Shown here one piece after another: positions 50,528 to 60,669 of a stretch of DNA of 64,000 bases. Below the pieces are notes generated by a model, which saw only the letters and a list, made by a program, of their open reading frames with translations, was not told the DNA's origin and made no database searches. Source of the stretch: Pirellulales bacterium (GTDB lineage Bacteria; Planctomycetota; Planctomycetia; Pirellulales; Lacipirellulaceae); the NCBI GenBank assembly GCA_022841705.1, contig JALHQZ010000006.1:1-64000 (forward strand), written 5' to 3'. The position numbers and the translations under genes are program-made. Within the stretch, counting starts at the first letter, position 1. The number at the start of each line of letters is the position of its first letter.

Positions 50528-51256
50528 TTAATCCTTATCCGCGCCTTCGCTGGCGATTTGTTGCTTGACGGTGGCTTGGTTCTTCCCGGCGAGCACCGCG
50601 TCGGCCAGGATTTTCACGATCAGTTCGATCGAGCGCATCGAGTCGTCGTTGCCGGGGATCGGCAGGTCCACCTTGTCCGGATCGCAATCGGTATCGATCA
50701 GGCTCACCACGGTCACGCCCAGCTTTTGGGCTTCTTTCACCGCATTGTGTTCCTTCTTCGGATCGACAATCACCATGCACTCGGGGATGCGCGTCATGGT
50801 GCGCATGCCGTTGAGGTTGCGGTGAATCTTGCGGTACTCGCGCGAGAGGGTCGATTGCATCTTCTTCGAGTAACTCTTGATGCCTTCGCCCGCGCGGATG
50901 ACTTCGAGGTCTTCCAGCCGGCTGAGCCGATCGCGAATCGTGCGGAAGTTGGTCAGCGTGCCGCCGAGCCAGCGCTCCGAAACGAAGGGCATGCCGCAGC
51001 GCAGAGCTTCGCGTTCGATGGTGTCCGCCGCTTGCCGCTTGGTGCCAACGAATAGAATGAGGCCGTTGCCACTGGCCACCTGCGACAAGTACTTCTTGGC
51101 CCGCAAAAGTCCCCGAATGGTTTCGCGGACGTCGATAATGTGGATGAGGTTCCGGCGGGCGTAAATGTACGGCCGCATCTTGGGGTTCCAGCGGCTAGCG
51201 CGGTGGCCGAAGTGGCAGCCGGCTTCCACCAGATCCTTCACGAGGGTTGCAGACAC
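50528..51256 (-). CDS. rpsB: Ribosomal protein uS2
   Basis: 242 residues. KDLVEAGCHFGHRASRWNPKMRPYIYARRNLIHIIDV and FVSERWLGGTLTNFRTIRDRLSRL are the S2 signature. GTG at 51256 is preferred (GGAGAG seven bases upstream and family start); the open frame reaches GTG 51277. Leads the rpsB-tsf unit; its leader carries a short hairpin. Confidence 0.96.
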   Translation of the reverse strand: MSATLVKDLVEAGCHFGHRASRWNPKMRPYIYARRNLIHIIDVRETIRGLLRAKKYLSQVASGNGLILFVGTKRQAADTIEREALRCGMPFVSERWLGGTLTNFRTIRDRLSRLEDLEVIRAGEGIKSYSKKMQSTLSREYRKIHRNLNGMRTMTRIPECMVIVDPKKEHNAVKEAQKLGVTVVSLIDTDCDPDKVDLPIPGNDDSMRSIELIVKILADAVLAGKNQATVKQQIASEGADKD

Positions 51257-51300
51257 AGATTTCTCTCCGAGTGGCACACCGACAATGTCCCCATGATTAA

Positions 51301-51319
51301 GCTGAGCACGAAGCTCAGC
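51301..51319 (-). promoter_or_regulatory. Hairpin in the rpsB leader
   Basis: GCTGAGC and GCTCAGC separated by ACGAA form a 7-bp hairpin 45-63 bases upstream of the rpsB start on the minus strand. S2 leaders are autoregulated in several bacteria; whether this one is, is inference. Confidence 0.4.
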
Positions 51320-51444
51320 GGGGCGTCCGGCGTTAGGCGTAACATTCGGCCAGGATTGTACTTACGGCAAAGAGAAGCGGGCCGATCGCCCTCCGCCGAG
51401 CCCTACAGACTAAGGCAGTTCCACTCGGCCGACAAGGGGCGATT

Positions 51445-51530
51445 GGGGTGGCTGGGGTCGGCGCGTCGGCCGCCCCCCGTCGATGTGGAGTTGGCGCCCA
51501 ACGCCGCTGGGGTCTCGACCCCAGCCACCC
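51445..51530. repeat. Palindromic element, GGGGTGGCTGGGGTC family, copy 2
   Basis: Left arm starts GGGGTGGCTGGGGTCGGCGC at 51445 and the right arm ends CGACCCCAGCCACCC at 51530. Left arm 51445-51467 is identical in reverse complement to 3595-3617. A more degenerate copy follows to about 51702. Confidence 0.88.
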
Positions 51531-51713
51531 ATCACCCGCCGGGTCGTGCGATTGTCGGTCGATTTCTATTCCTGAATGCGATAATCGGGTATTTTGCTGG
51601 CAATGTGGCGCTTGTGGCGCGGGTCCCCAATTTTGTAGCCACCGACAGGCCGGGGTGGAGATGGCTTTCAACGCTGCTGGGGTTCCGAAACCAGCCACCC
51701 TAAACGAGCCCAA

Positions 51714-51742
51714 TTGTCCGTTCGCCCCGCACCCGTTATACT
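51714..51742 (+). promoter_or_regulatory. Predicted promoter of the small basic protein gene
   Basis: TTGTCC (51714-51719, four of six to TTGACA) and TATACT (51737-51742, five of six to TATAAT) with a 17-base spacer. The predicted start near 51749 gives a leader of about 77 bases. Confidence 0.55.
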
Positions 51743-51825
51743 CCGGGGCTTGGTAGGATTTGCTCTCGCCGCATTCGTGCGCAGACAACGCAGCCTGAGA
51801 TACCATCAGGGCAGGAACTCGACCG

Positions 51826-52077
51826 ATGACCATCGATAAAACGCTGAAAGTCAAACGCGGCGCAACCGGCAACCGCAGTGTGCTCACCCGGGTCGAGCGA
51901 GTCGAAAAGCTCAAGGAACTCGAGCGCTGGACCGAAACCTCCACCGCCTTGGGCATGCCCAAAGTGCGGGTGCGCAAGCTCACGATGAAGAAAAAGAAGA
52001 AGACCAAGGAAGAAGAAGCTGGCGCCGCTGCTGGCGGTAAGGACGCCAAAGCCCCCGCCGCCAAGGGCAAGAAGTAA
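51826..52077 (+). CDS. PVC-type small basic protein
   Basis: 83 residues, strongly basic with poly-Lys (KKKKKTKEEE) and a low-complexity Ala/Gly/Lys tail. MTIDKTLKVKRGATGNRSVLTRVERVEKLKELERW with PKVRVRKLTMKKKKK fits the small basic protein family described in Chlamydiae, Verrucomicrobia and related PVC bacteria, proposed to be ribosome-associated. Position beside rpsB is consistent with that. A predicted promoter lies upstream. Confidence 0.8.
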   Translation: MTIDKTLKVKRGATGNRSVLTRVERVEKLKELERWTETSTALGMPKVRVRKLTMKKKKKTKEEEAGAAAGGKDAKAPAAKGKK

Positions 52078-52087
52078 CCGCGATTTG

Positions 52088-52171
52088 GTAGCACGGGACC
52101 GAAGTCCCGTGCGAAATAATCCGCGCTACTTCAATTTTCAGCGCCCGCACGGGACTACGGTCCCGTGCTAC
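52088..52171. repeat. Palindromic element, GTAGCACGGGACC family, copy 3
   Basis: Left arm 52088-52112 and right arm 52147-52171 match copies at 2093 and 49423. Its spacer even repeats GCTACTTCAATT, which follows copy 1. Confidence 0.9.
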
Positions 52172-53240
52172 CAGCGTCGTCGAGATCACCGCGAATCTCC
52201 ACGAGCACATCGTGCTCCCACGAACCGGCGAACTCGTCCGAATCGATTCGCTCATCCAGCTTGGTGCGAATTTCATCAGCCAGCGTTTCAATTGCTTGCA
52301 GTTCGGGCAGCGTTTCAAGATCGCTCGCGCTGAGGTTATCGAGATACAACTCGAGGAACGAGCGGCGCGAACGCAACTGAATCGCCTCGCGCACCAAGCG
52401 TGCGAAGAACGCCGCGTCGGGATTCTTTTCGCTCACCAGTTCGCCGCGGATCGATTGCACGGCCGAGTTGTAGCCGCGGACATTCACGGCGAGTTCATGC
52501 AGGTCAACCCGTACGGAGGATTCGTTCACCGGCCGCGCGGCGCGATAATTTGTTGGCTCGGCAGGTAACGGATCATCAACGAACGGGTTGCCTTCGTCAG
52601 CGGGCTTAGCGGCGACAACTTCGAGGGGCGGCGATGCTTCAACCGCTTCAACAACCGCAGGTTTTGTGGACTCAGTTTCCGCCGGCCATGTCAGAGGCGC
52701 CGCGGCGGGGGCCATTGCGAGATCCTGAAGCTGGACTTCGGCGGGCTCCGGCGATGCGACGATTGGTTCGACGACCGACTCGACCTGAGCGGGTTCTGTC
52801 GTCGCCGTGACTGGCGGCTCTTCCTTCACCGCCGCCGGGAGTGCTTCTTCAACGGCCGTGGGCGTAGTGACAACGGGCTCGGCAATCGGGCCAGCGGCCA
52901 GCACCGGCGCAGAGGGCGGGCTTTTTGCGCCGCCGGGCATCGAAGCCTCCAGCGCCTCGGCAAACCACGCGCTCATCTGTTCGTATTCTCTCGCCCCACG
53001 GTTCGAGCCATTCCACGCAACCAGGGCTTCCGCCAGCACACCCCGCCACTGCTGCCGCTTGTAAGGTTCCGTTGCAAACCGCAATTCCACTTGCTGCCAA
53101 AGCTGCTCGACCTGCTGTTGCAATTCGGCTGTTTCGGCAGTGGATACGCTCGCTTCCTGCGCCGCGGTCGGCGGTGCAGTGGGGAGCGCGACGAGCAGCA
53201 GGCAGGCGAGCAGCGCTGCGGAAAAAGGGGCGCGAGCCAT
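52155..53240 (-). CDS. Hypothetical secreted protein
   Basis: 361 residues: signal peptide of about 28 residues, a helical segment with paired Gln-rich coiled coil (ELQQQVEQLWQQVELRFA), a Pro/Ala/Val/Glu-rich linker from about 90 to 230, and a C-terminal alpha-helical domain (YNSAVQSIRGELVSEKNPDAAFFARLVREAIQLRSRRSFLELYLDNLSA). Start ATG 53240; ATG 53255 is possible. No known domain recognised. Its stop lies in the right arm of the palindrome at 52088-52171. Confidence 0.65.
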   Translation of the reverse strand: MARAPFSAALLACLLLVALPTAPPTAAQEASVSTAETAELQQQVEQLWQQVELRFATEPYKRQQWRGVLAEALVAWNGSNRGAREYEQMSAWFAEALEASMPGGAKSPPSAPVLAAGPIAEPVVTTPTAVEEALPAAVKEEPPVTATTEPAQVESVVEPIVASPEPAEVQLQDLAMAPAAAPLTWPAETESTKPAVVEAVEASPPLEVVAAKPADEGNPFVDDPLPAEPTNYRAARPVNESSVRVDLHELAVNVRGYNSAVQSIRGELVSEKNPDAAFFARLVREAIQLRSRRSFLELYLDNLSASDLETLPELQAIETLADEIRTKLDERIDSDEFAGSWEHDVLVEIRGDLDDAGSTGP

Positions 53241-53383
53241 TCGGTGGGCGAGCATAGCGACGACTCAGAGGGAAGGGCGGGGCCGAACGCCAATGTACAC
53301 AATTCAAGGTCATGAAGAGTAGAATCTAACTTCGCAAAGTCAAACTCCCGCCGCCCGTCGAGAATCATCTTCCCCCCGAACTC

Positions 53384-54019
53384 ATGCGGACCCTGCTGAT
53401 TATAACGCTTACTCTTGCGCTCCTCGCGACGCCGTTTCTGCTTTTCGGCGAGCTCGGCGCCAACCAGCTCGCTGCATGGCGAGAGCATCCACCCTCCAGA
53501 ACAACCATTGCGTGGGCCACCTTTGCGCTCTTGGCAAGCGACATCGTGCTCCCCGTACCCTCGGGTCCGGTCGCCACGTTCGCGGGCGCCCAGCTCGGTT
53601 GGCCGCTGTCGACAGTCGTCGCGTGGGCCGGTATGACGGTCGGGTGCGTTGCGGCGTTCGCCGCCGCTAAGCGTTGGGGGCCGCCGCTCGCCGAGCGACT
53701 GAGCTCCCCCGCCGAACTCACCGCCGCTCGCGGCTTAGCGGAAACTCAAGGCGTCGGCGTCCTGCTCGCGACCCGCCCGATACCGATCCTCGCCGAAGCG
53801 GCCGTGCTAACGCTCGGCCTGTTAGGCGCCCCGTGGCGGAAGTTTCTACCGACGGTCGCCGGAGCGAATCTTGTGATCGCGGCGTTTTACGCGATCGTCG
53901 GCGAACAGGCGGCCGAGCGTGAGTGGTTGTTGCCGACATTGTTCGTGGTGGCGGCGCTGCCCTTGCCAATCGCGTGGTTAGTACGCCGCCAGCGCGCTCC
54001 GCTATCGCGTCGCGGCTAA
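53384..54019 (+). CDS. VTT/DedA-like membrane protein
   Basis: 211 residues with about five hydrophobic helices (LLIITLTLALLATPFLLF, TFALLASDIVLPVPSGPVATFAGAQLG, VVAWAGMTVGCVAAFAA, LLPTLFVVAALPLPIAWLV). VLPVPSGPVATFAG followed by FLPTVAGANLVIAAFYAIVGEQ matches the VTT fold (TVP38/DedA). Probable lipid-scramblase-type membrane protein. The final codons and stop lie in an inverted copy of a dispersed repeat. Confidence 0.75.
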   Translation: MRTLLIITLTLALLATPFLLFGELGANQLAAWREHPPSRTTIAWATFALLASDIVLPVPSGPVATFAGAQLGWPLSTVVAWAGMTVGCVAAFAAAKRWGPPLAERLSSPAELTAARGLAETQGVGVLLATRPIPILAEAAVLTLGLLGAPWRKFLPTVAGANLVIAAFYAIVGEQAAEREWLLPTLFVVAALPLPIAWLVRRQRAPLSRRG

Positions 54020-54022
54020 ACG
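53993..54022. repeat. Dispersed repeat, inverted TAGCCGCGACGCG family
   Basis: GCGCTCCGCTATCGCGTCGC followed by GGCTAAACGG encodes the C-terminus RAPLSRRG and the stop of the VTT protein; inverted match to 57348-57379. Confidence 0.8.
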
Positions 54023-54063
54023 GATCACTATCTTTCACCAATCACGATTCACCACTCACTCCC

Positions 54064-55134
54064 TCAAAACAACCACCCCTGCCCTGCCCCACTCTTTGGC
54101 GGGCGGAAATTGGCGGCACTCAACGGCGGAATCTTGCGGTCGAGGCCATGCTTCTTTGCGAAGGCGCGGAACGTCGCGGCGAGTTGCTCGGCGTACGGGC
54201 CGGCGCCACGCATTCGCTCGCCGAACTTCGCGGTGTTGAGGCGGCCATCGCGCATTTCGCGGATCAGCGTGAGGACTTTCGGGGCGTGGTTGGGGCGGAA
54301 ACGTTCGAGCCATTCCACAAAAATGTGTTGCAAAGTCGTCGGCAACCGCAGCACGGTGAAACTGGCCGAAGCGGCCCCCGCTTCGGCGGCGGCGGCGAGA
54401 ATCGCCGGGACTTCGCTGTCGTTCAGGCCGGGGATGATCGGCGCCACCATCACGTGCACCGGCACGCTGGCCGCCGAAAGCTCCCGCACCGCGCGCAGCC
54501 GGGCCTGCGGAGCGCTCGTACGGGGTTCCAGCACGCGCGTGAGTTCTTGGTCGAGACTGGTGATCGAAATCGCCACGCTCACCGCTTGGTGTGAAGCCAA
54601 ATCGGTGAGCAAATCGAGATCGCGCGTCACCAGCGCGTTCTTCGTGATCATCGCAATCGGCTGCCGGCACTCAGCCGCCACCTGCAAACACTGGCGGGTC
54701 AGTTCGAACTGTCGTTCGGCGGGCTGGTAGCAGTCGGTCACGCCCGAAAAGACGATCTGCTCCGGCTGCCACTTCGGCCGGGCAAGCCACTCGCGGAACA
54801 GCTGGGCGGCACGCAGCTTCACGAAGATTTTGGTTTCGAAATCGACCCCCGCGCTCAGCCCCAAATACTCGTGGTACGGCCGGGCGTAACAGTAACTACA
54901 CCCATGCGCACAGCCGCGATAGGGGTTAACGCCATAGCGGTACGGAATGTCCGGGCTGTCGTTCTCGGTGACGATGGTTTGCGAGGTGTCCTCAAAATAC
55001 CGCGTTACCGGCCGCTGAAGTTGGGCGAGGAGTTCCTCGTCCTCGGCACAGGCGGCGAGGTCGAGCTCCAACTGTGTACTGAGATAAGGGTTCGCCGGCT
55101 GAGATTGGGCGCCCCGACCGGGCAAGTTGAGCAT
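54064..55134 (-). CDS. PA0069-family radical SAM protein
   Basis: 356 residues. The 4Fe-4S motif CxxxCxxC is visible in NPYRGCAHGCSYCYARPYHEY (about residue 76). TDCYQPAERQFELTRQCLQV and LITKN-like ITKNALVTRDLDLL are family hallmarks. PA0069-type enzymes are spore-photoproduct-lyase related and of uncertain substrate (DNA repair is a common suggestion). Transcribed alone. Confidence 0.87.
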   Translation of the reverse strand: MLNLPGRGAQSQPANPYLSTQLELDLAACAEDEELLAQLQRPVTRYFEDTSQTIVTENDSPDIPYRYGVNPYRGCAHGCSYCYARPYHEYLGLSAGVDFETKIFVKLRAAQLFREWLARPKWQPEQIVFSGVTDCYQPAERQFELTRQCLQVAAECRQPIAMITKNALVTRDLDLLTDLASHQAVSVAISITSLDQELTRVLEPRTSAPQARLRAVRELSAASVPVHVMVAPIIPGLNDSEVPAILAAAAEAGAASASFTVLRLPTTLQHIFVEWLERFRPNHAPKVLTLIREMRDGRLNTAKFGERMRGAGPYAEQLAATFRAFAKKHGLDRKIPPLSAANFRPPKSGAGQGWLF

Positions 55135-55475
55135 CGGGCCCTCGCTGGCATGGGAGAGGTGTACGCATTGCCACTGTAGCGGCCCCCAAACGCCGCGGCA
55201 ACCGGCCTACGACGAATCGGGCCCTTTGCGGTACAATACTGGATTGCCCCCAGAAACTTGGGGCCGTCAAAGCAGTTTCGACAAGGAAGTTTCACCACAG
55301 AGAGCACAGAGGACACCGAGAAAGAAAACACAGCGGGGAGAAACTTATTGGTCATTACGGCTTGGTCAATGGTTATTCCAACCATTGATTGACCAAGCCG
55401 AAGTGACCAATCGAAAAGCTTTCCCTCTCTGTGTCCTCTGTGCTCTCTGTGGTGAATCTTAAAACTTAAAAATCT
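55135..55475. other. Intergenic gap before lepA
   Basis: 341 bases between the divergent PA0069 gene and lepA. Dominated by the nested palindromes at 55291-55456. No promoter is clear. Confidence 0.6.
55291..55456. repeat. Nested palindrome, TTCACCACAGAGAGCACAGA with GGTCATT inner copy
   Basis: Outer arms 55291-55324 (TTCACCACAGAGAGCACAGA...) and 55425-55456 (ends CTCTCTGTGGTGAA) are inverted. Inside, 55348 to 55410 is a copy of the CATTGGTCATTTCGGCTTGG palindrome from 41367. One family is thus inserted in another. Confidence 0.9.
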
Positions 55476-57347
<1,872 letters not shown>

Positions 57348-57353
<6 letters not shown>

Positions 57354-57379
57354 CCGCGACGCGATAGCGGAGTGTGTTC
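57348..57379. repeat. Dispersed repeat, GTTAGCCGCGACGCGATAGC family (reference copy)
   Basis: GTTAGCCGCGACGCGATAGC followed by GGAGTGTGTT includes the lepA stop codon TAG. Inverted or direct copies at 7529, 33629, 44991, 46053 and 53993. Confidence 0.82.
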
Positions 57380-57970
57380 TCACGATTGCCGATTGAGGAC
57401 GTTGCAACACGCCTTAATCTTTGCAGCAAAACCATCGTCGACACCATACTCGCTCATTTTCTTTATTGCCCAGTGGAAAACTGGAATTGAAGTGCCTGTC
57501 TTTGGGTGAAAAAGCGAGCTTTCCCAGTACGGCCATGAGTAAATCCACTGTAGATTGGGCTCATGGTCGCAAAGAACTTTTCCCATAACTGCGCCGAATT
57601 GACAGCAGCTTACCACGTATCCGTTCGCGAAGTCGTCGGGTTCGGATTCGGAAATCAGCTTGCTTATCTCAGCGCGATCATAGAATCGATCCCACGCGTC
57701 GATCCACGAGATATCAACTGGGGCTTTCACCTTCAAAAAGGTGACCCAGTCATTGACGGCTGACTCGTAGATCCTTTCGATCAACGAAGCCGATTCGGAC
57801 TGACCATCGGCATTTAGTGGACTAAAGTCACGTGCATCGTATTCGGAATCGCCCTCGATTTGGTATAGATCCGGTCGCGTCGCCTCAGTACCTCGTACGT
57901 CTCTCCAGGTATCATCGTACCAACAATCAAAGAATTTTATGAATAAGTCATCACAATGAGGCAGAGACAT
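57380..57970 (-). CDS. Hypothetical small protein
   Basis: 196 residues, not recognised. Acidic, Trp/Tyr-rich, with FFDCWYDDTWRDVRG and WIYSWPYWESSLFHPKTGTSIPVFHWAIKKMSEYGV; no signal peptide. ATG at 57970 gives MSLPHCDDLF. Composition and size resemble the orphan proteins at 11085 and 17910. Codon use is less GC-rich than lepA. No partner is identified. Confidence 0.55.
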   Translation of the reverse strand: MSLPHCDDLFIKFFDCWYDDTWRDVRGTEATRPDLYQIEGDSEYDARDFSPLNADGQSESASLIERIYESAVNDWVTFLKVKAPVDISWIDAWDRFYDRAEISKLISESEPDDFANGYVVSCCQFGAVMGKVLCDHEPNLQWIYSWPYWESSLFHPKTGTSIPVFHWAIKKMSEYGVDDGFAAKIKACCNVLNRQS

Positions 57971-58057
57971 ACTGGCCGTTCCGATAGAAAGATAGCTGCT
58001 GCGTTTAGCTTTAGAGTTTCCTCGGCTACTCGGCCGCGGAGCGCCGCCGGCTAACAA

Positions 58058-59560
58058 CTACGCTGCCTTCTTCGCTTGCTTGCCACTTGCTTCAACCGCC
58101 GCCTTCGCGGCGGCCTCCTCTTCAGCCGAAACTTCCGGGTTCGGTGTGGCGTCCCCTTCCTCTTGGCCCAGTAACCAGCGAATGCCGCCCAGCAGCGATT
58201 CTTGGTACGTGGGGTTGCTCCACACATCTTCGCGGTGGCCCAGGCTCATGTGCATTACGCGGCCGGCGCCGTAGTTTTTGACCCATAGGATCGGGACTTG
58301 ATACGGCGCCTGAATATCGGCCTTCGCTTCGGGCAGGCTCTTGGCGACATCCATGCTCATCAGCACGCGAACCTTTTCGGGCTGCCAGTTTTTGAACTGG
58401 TAGATTTCATCGGTGATGGTGAACGGCTGCGTCCCCCACGGCTGCGACGCGGGGTGATCGGGATCGTTCACTTTGATTGTGACGGTGCTTTCCGAAGTCC
58501 ATGGATGCCCGTTGAACGTGCCGCCGATCATGTCCCAAAACGGCTGGTAGTTGTGATAGGTGTCCGCCGCCGCATGGACCCCTAGAAAAGCGTGCCCCTT
58601 GGTCTTGAGCCAGTCGTTCAAGAACCACTCCCGCGTTGCTTCCGGAATCGGTAAATCACCGGTCGTGAAGAACATCACCACATCGTAATTCTTCACGAGT
58701 TCGGGCGTAAAATCGTTGGCGACATCCTGCGTGCAGTCGAGCCGAAAGGCGCGGCTCTTGAGGGCGAGTTCATTCATCACCCGCTCGCAGTGCGAAAGTT
58801 CGCCCGGTTTACGCGTGACGGTGGAATGCTGGAACCCCGCGCTTTGGGTGACCAGCAAAATCCGCGGCGTGGTAGCGCTGGCCTGCGGTTCGCTCGCCGC
58901 TTCACCGTCGAGGTTGGTGATCTTGAGATTGCGATACCAAACTTGGGCGCCGTGATCTTGCAGTGCGATGTGCCCTTTGAGCAGCGTGCCGAACTTCTTC
59001 CACGCGGCAAACTTGGTGGGCGCCACGCGGGCGTTCCAGTCATCGCTGCCGAGCTCGGCGGTGAGCAGTTTTTGGCCGTTGAGCCAATGTTCCACCACGC
59101 GATCGTGAATCACAATCCGGCCCGTGTTCCACTCGCCTGCAGGTTTGGCGGCGTCGACTTCCGGTTTGTAAAGTTCATACAGCGCGCCGGCTGCAGTGTT
59201 GGCGGTGTTTTCCAGCTTCCACCCCGGGTTATCGATTACCTGGTACTCCGGCCCGGTCATGAAGGAGTGGTCTTCTTCTTCGTTGCAGAGATAAATCACC
59301 CCGCTATTGCCGCCGGGCGAGATCTTCCACTCGAACTCGAAATCAAAATTTTGGTAGGGCGTCTTGGTGATGAGATCGCCTCCGTCGCCGGTGCGCGTAA
59401 GCACTCCCTCTTCAACCTTCCAGTTCGCCGGCGCCCCTTCTTGCTTGTAGCCTCGCCACGCATCGAGCTTGCCATCAGCCAGCAAATCGACGGCCTCACC
59501 GGCAATCGCCGCGGAAAACCCACTGACCACCACACACAACACAGCTAAAAAAGTACGCAT
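58058..59560 (-). CDS. Secreted DUF1080 plus ThuA domain protein
   Basis: 500 residues: signal peptide to about residue 20, DUF1080 (3-keto-disaccharide hydrolase/concanavalin-like) about residues 22-215 (WRGYKQEGAPANWKVEEGVLT, FEWKISPGGNSGVIY, LALQDHGAQVWYRNLKI) and ThuA-like glutamine-amidotransferase fold about 230-465 (ILLVTQSAGFQHSTVT, FLGVHAAADTYHNYQPFWDMIGGTF, MHMSLGHREDVWSNPTYQ). Fusions of these domains are common in planctomycetes and predicted to act on sugars in the periplasm. Neighbour of the Tat-exported isomerase-like gene. Confidence 0.88.
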   Translation of the reverse strand: MRTFLAVLCVVVSGFSAAIAGEAVDLLADGKLDAWRGYKQEGAPANWKVEEGVLTRTGDGGDLITKTPYQNFDFEFEWKISPGGNSGVIYLCNEEEDHSFMTGPEYQVIDNPGWKLENTANTAAGALYELYKPEVDAAKPAGEWNTGRIVIHDRVVEHWLNGQKLLTAELGSDDWNARVAPTKFAAWKKFGTLLKGHIALQDHGAQVWYRNLKITNLDGEAASEPQASATTPRILLVTQSAGFQHSTVTRKPGELSHCERVMNELALKSRAFRLDCTQDVANDFTPELVKNYDVVMFFTTGDLPIPEATREWFLNDWLKTKGHAFLGVHAAADTYHNYQPFWDMIGGTFNGHPWTSESTVTIKVNDPDHPASQPWGTQPFTITDEIYQFKNWQPEKVRVLMSMDVAKSLPEAKADIQAPYQVPILWVKNYGAGRVMHMSLGHREDVWSNPTYQESLLGGIRWLLGQEEGDATPNPEVSAEEEAAAKAAVEASGKQAKKAA

Positions 59561-59599
59561 AAGAACCTCAATTTTGTTCGTTGCCATACGTTTGCTTCC

Positions 59600-59631
59600 G
59601 GCCAACAGCCAATAGCTAATAGCCAACAGCC
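59600..59631. repeat. Half-site of the AGCCAATAGCTAATAGCC family
   Basis: GGCCAACAGCCAATAGCTAA followed by TAGCCAACAGCCCC just before the stop of the isomerase-like gene, in the 72-base gap between two minus-strand genes. Confidence 0.7.
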
Positions 59632-59632
59632 C

Positions 59633-60535
59633 CTAAAATTCATCCGCTGCCCGATACGCGTCAATCACCGCCTGATCACCTTCCTTGCCGCCGATGCTAT
59701 TGCCGTGCTCCATGCCCATCACGCCGTCGAAACCTTTTTGGTAGATGTGCCGGAAGACGTTGCGGTAGTTGATCTCGCCTGTGCCCGGTTCGTTCCGGCC
59801 TGGATTATCACCGCACTGGAAATACGCGATTTCCGACCACGCGCGATCGATATTCGGAATGAGATTCCCCTCTTGAATCTGCTGATGATACAAGTCGAAC
59901 AGAATCTTGCACGACGGGCTATCCACCGCCCGGCAAATTTCAAACGCCTGCGGAATCTTCGCCAGAAACAGCCCCGGGTGGTTCGCCCACCAATTGAGCG
60001 GCTCCAGCACCATGACGAGGCCGTGCGGTTCGCACACTTCCGCGCACTTACGCAAGAGGTCGATGCAGTTGGCCGTTTGGTAGCCCCACTCGAGGTTGTT
60101 GGCGTACGCGTCGCACACCACAGTCATCCACTTGGCGTTCACGCGCTTGGCGACGTCCACGCTCTCCTTGATGTCCTCCACCACTCGCGCGCGGGCATTG
60201 TCATCGTTACCGGCAAACGACACCTTGCGAAAATCGCCGTGGGCGACGAACACCCCCATCGTCATGCCGAGGTCGGCCATCGCCTTGGCGATTCGCTCCT
60301 GTTCCGCCACGCTGCGGCCCTTCATGCCGTTGTCTTCCCAGGCGGTGAACCCTTGGTCGGCGGCGAACTTGAGCTGATCGACCGGATCACCCCCGGCGAG
60401 ATTCTGGAACATCCCGAAGTGTGGGGCGTACTTGAGTTTGAACTTCGCCGCCCCTTCGGCCGCCGAACTTTGCGACGCGAGCGCCCCGAGAGCTGCCGCC
60501 CCCACGCTCGCCGCTAGAAAATCACGCCGCTGCAT
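59633..60535 (-). CDS. Tat-exported xylose-isomerase-like (hydroxypyruvate isomerase) protein
   Basis: 300 residues. N-terminal MQRRDFLAASVGAAALGAL is a twin-arginine signal. The TIM-barrel part has conserved acidic and His residues: VLEPLNWWANHPG, CKILFDLYHQQIQEGNL, YFQCGDNPGRNEPGTGEINY and MGMEHGNS. This is the AP endonuclease family 2/hydroxypyruvate-isomerase pattern; substrate unknown. Adjacent to the DUF1080-ThuA gene in the same direction, so likely one transcription unit for sugar processing in the periplasm. Confidence 0.88.
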   Translation of the reverse strand: MQRRDFLAASVGAAALGALASQSSAAEGAAKFKLKYAPHFGMFQNLAGGDPVDQLKFAADQGFTAWEDNGMKGRSVAEQERIAKAMADLGMTMGVFVAHGDFRKVSFAGNDDNARARVVEDIKESVDVAKRVNAKWMTVVCDAYANNLEWGYQTANCIDLLRKCAEVCEPHGLVMVLEPLNWWANHPGLFLAKIPQAFEICRAVDSPSCKILFDLYHQQIQEGNLIPNIDRAWSEIAYFQCGDNPGRNEPGTGEINYRNVFRHIYQKGFDGVMGMEHGNSIGGKEGDQAVIDAYRAADEF

Positions 60536-60669
60536 CGGTTGGCCCTCGCTGAAAAGTGTCTCGGTAAGATAATCTCGGTGATCCGTAATCCTACCCCGGC
60601 GAGCGGCAGCCCGTCGAGTAGGATAGAGGTTGGGCTTTTCACACCTTCCCGAACTTTAGCCATTTCGCA

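Larger units (their letters stand above)
51257..51825. other. Large intergenic gap between rpsB and the small basic protein gene
   Basis: 569 bases holding the rpsB leader (hairpin 51301-51319), the palindrome at 51445-51530, a degenerate GGTGGCTGGGGTT-like stretch to about 51702, and the promoter candidate at 51714-51742. No additional gene was seen; plus-strand frames through the palindromes are artefacts. Confidence 0.6.
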
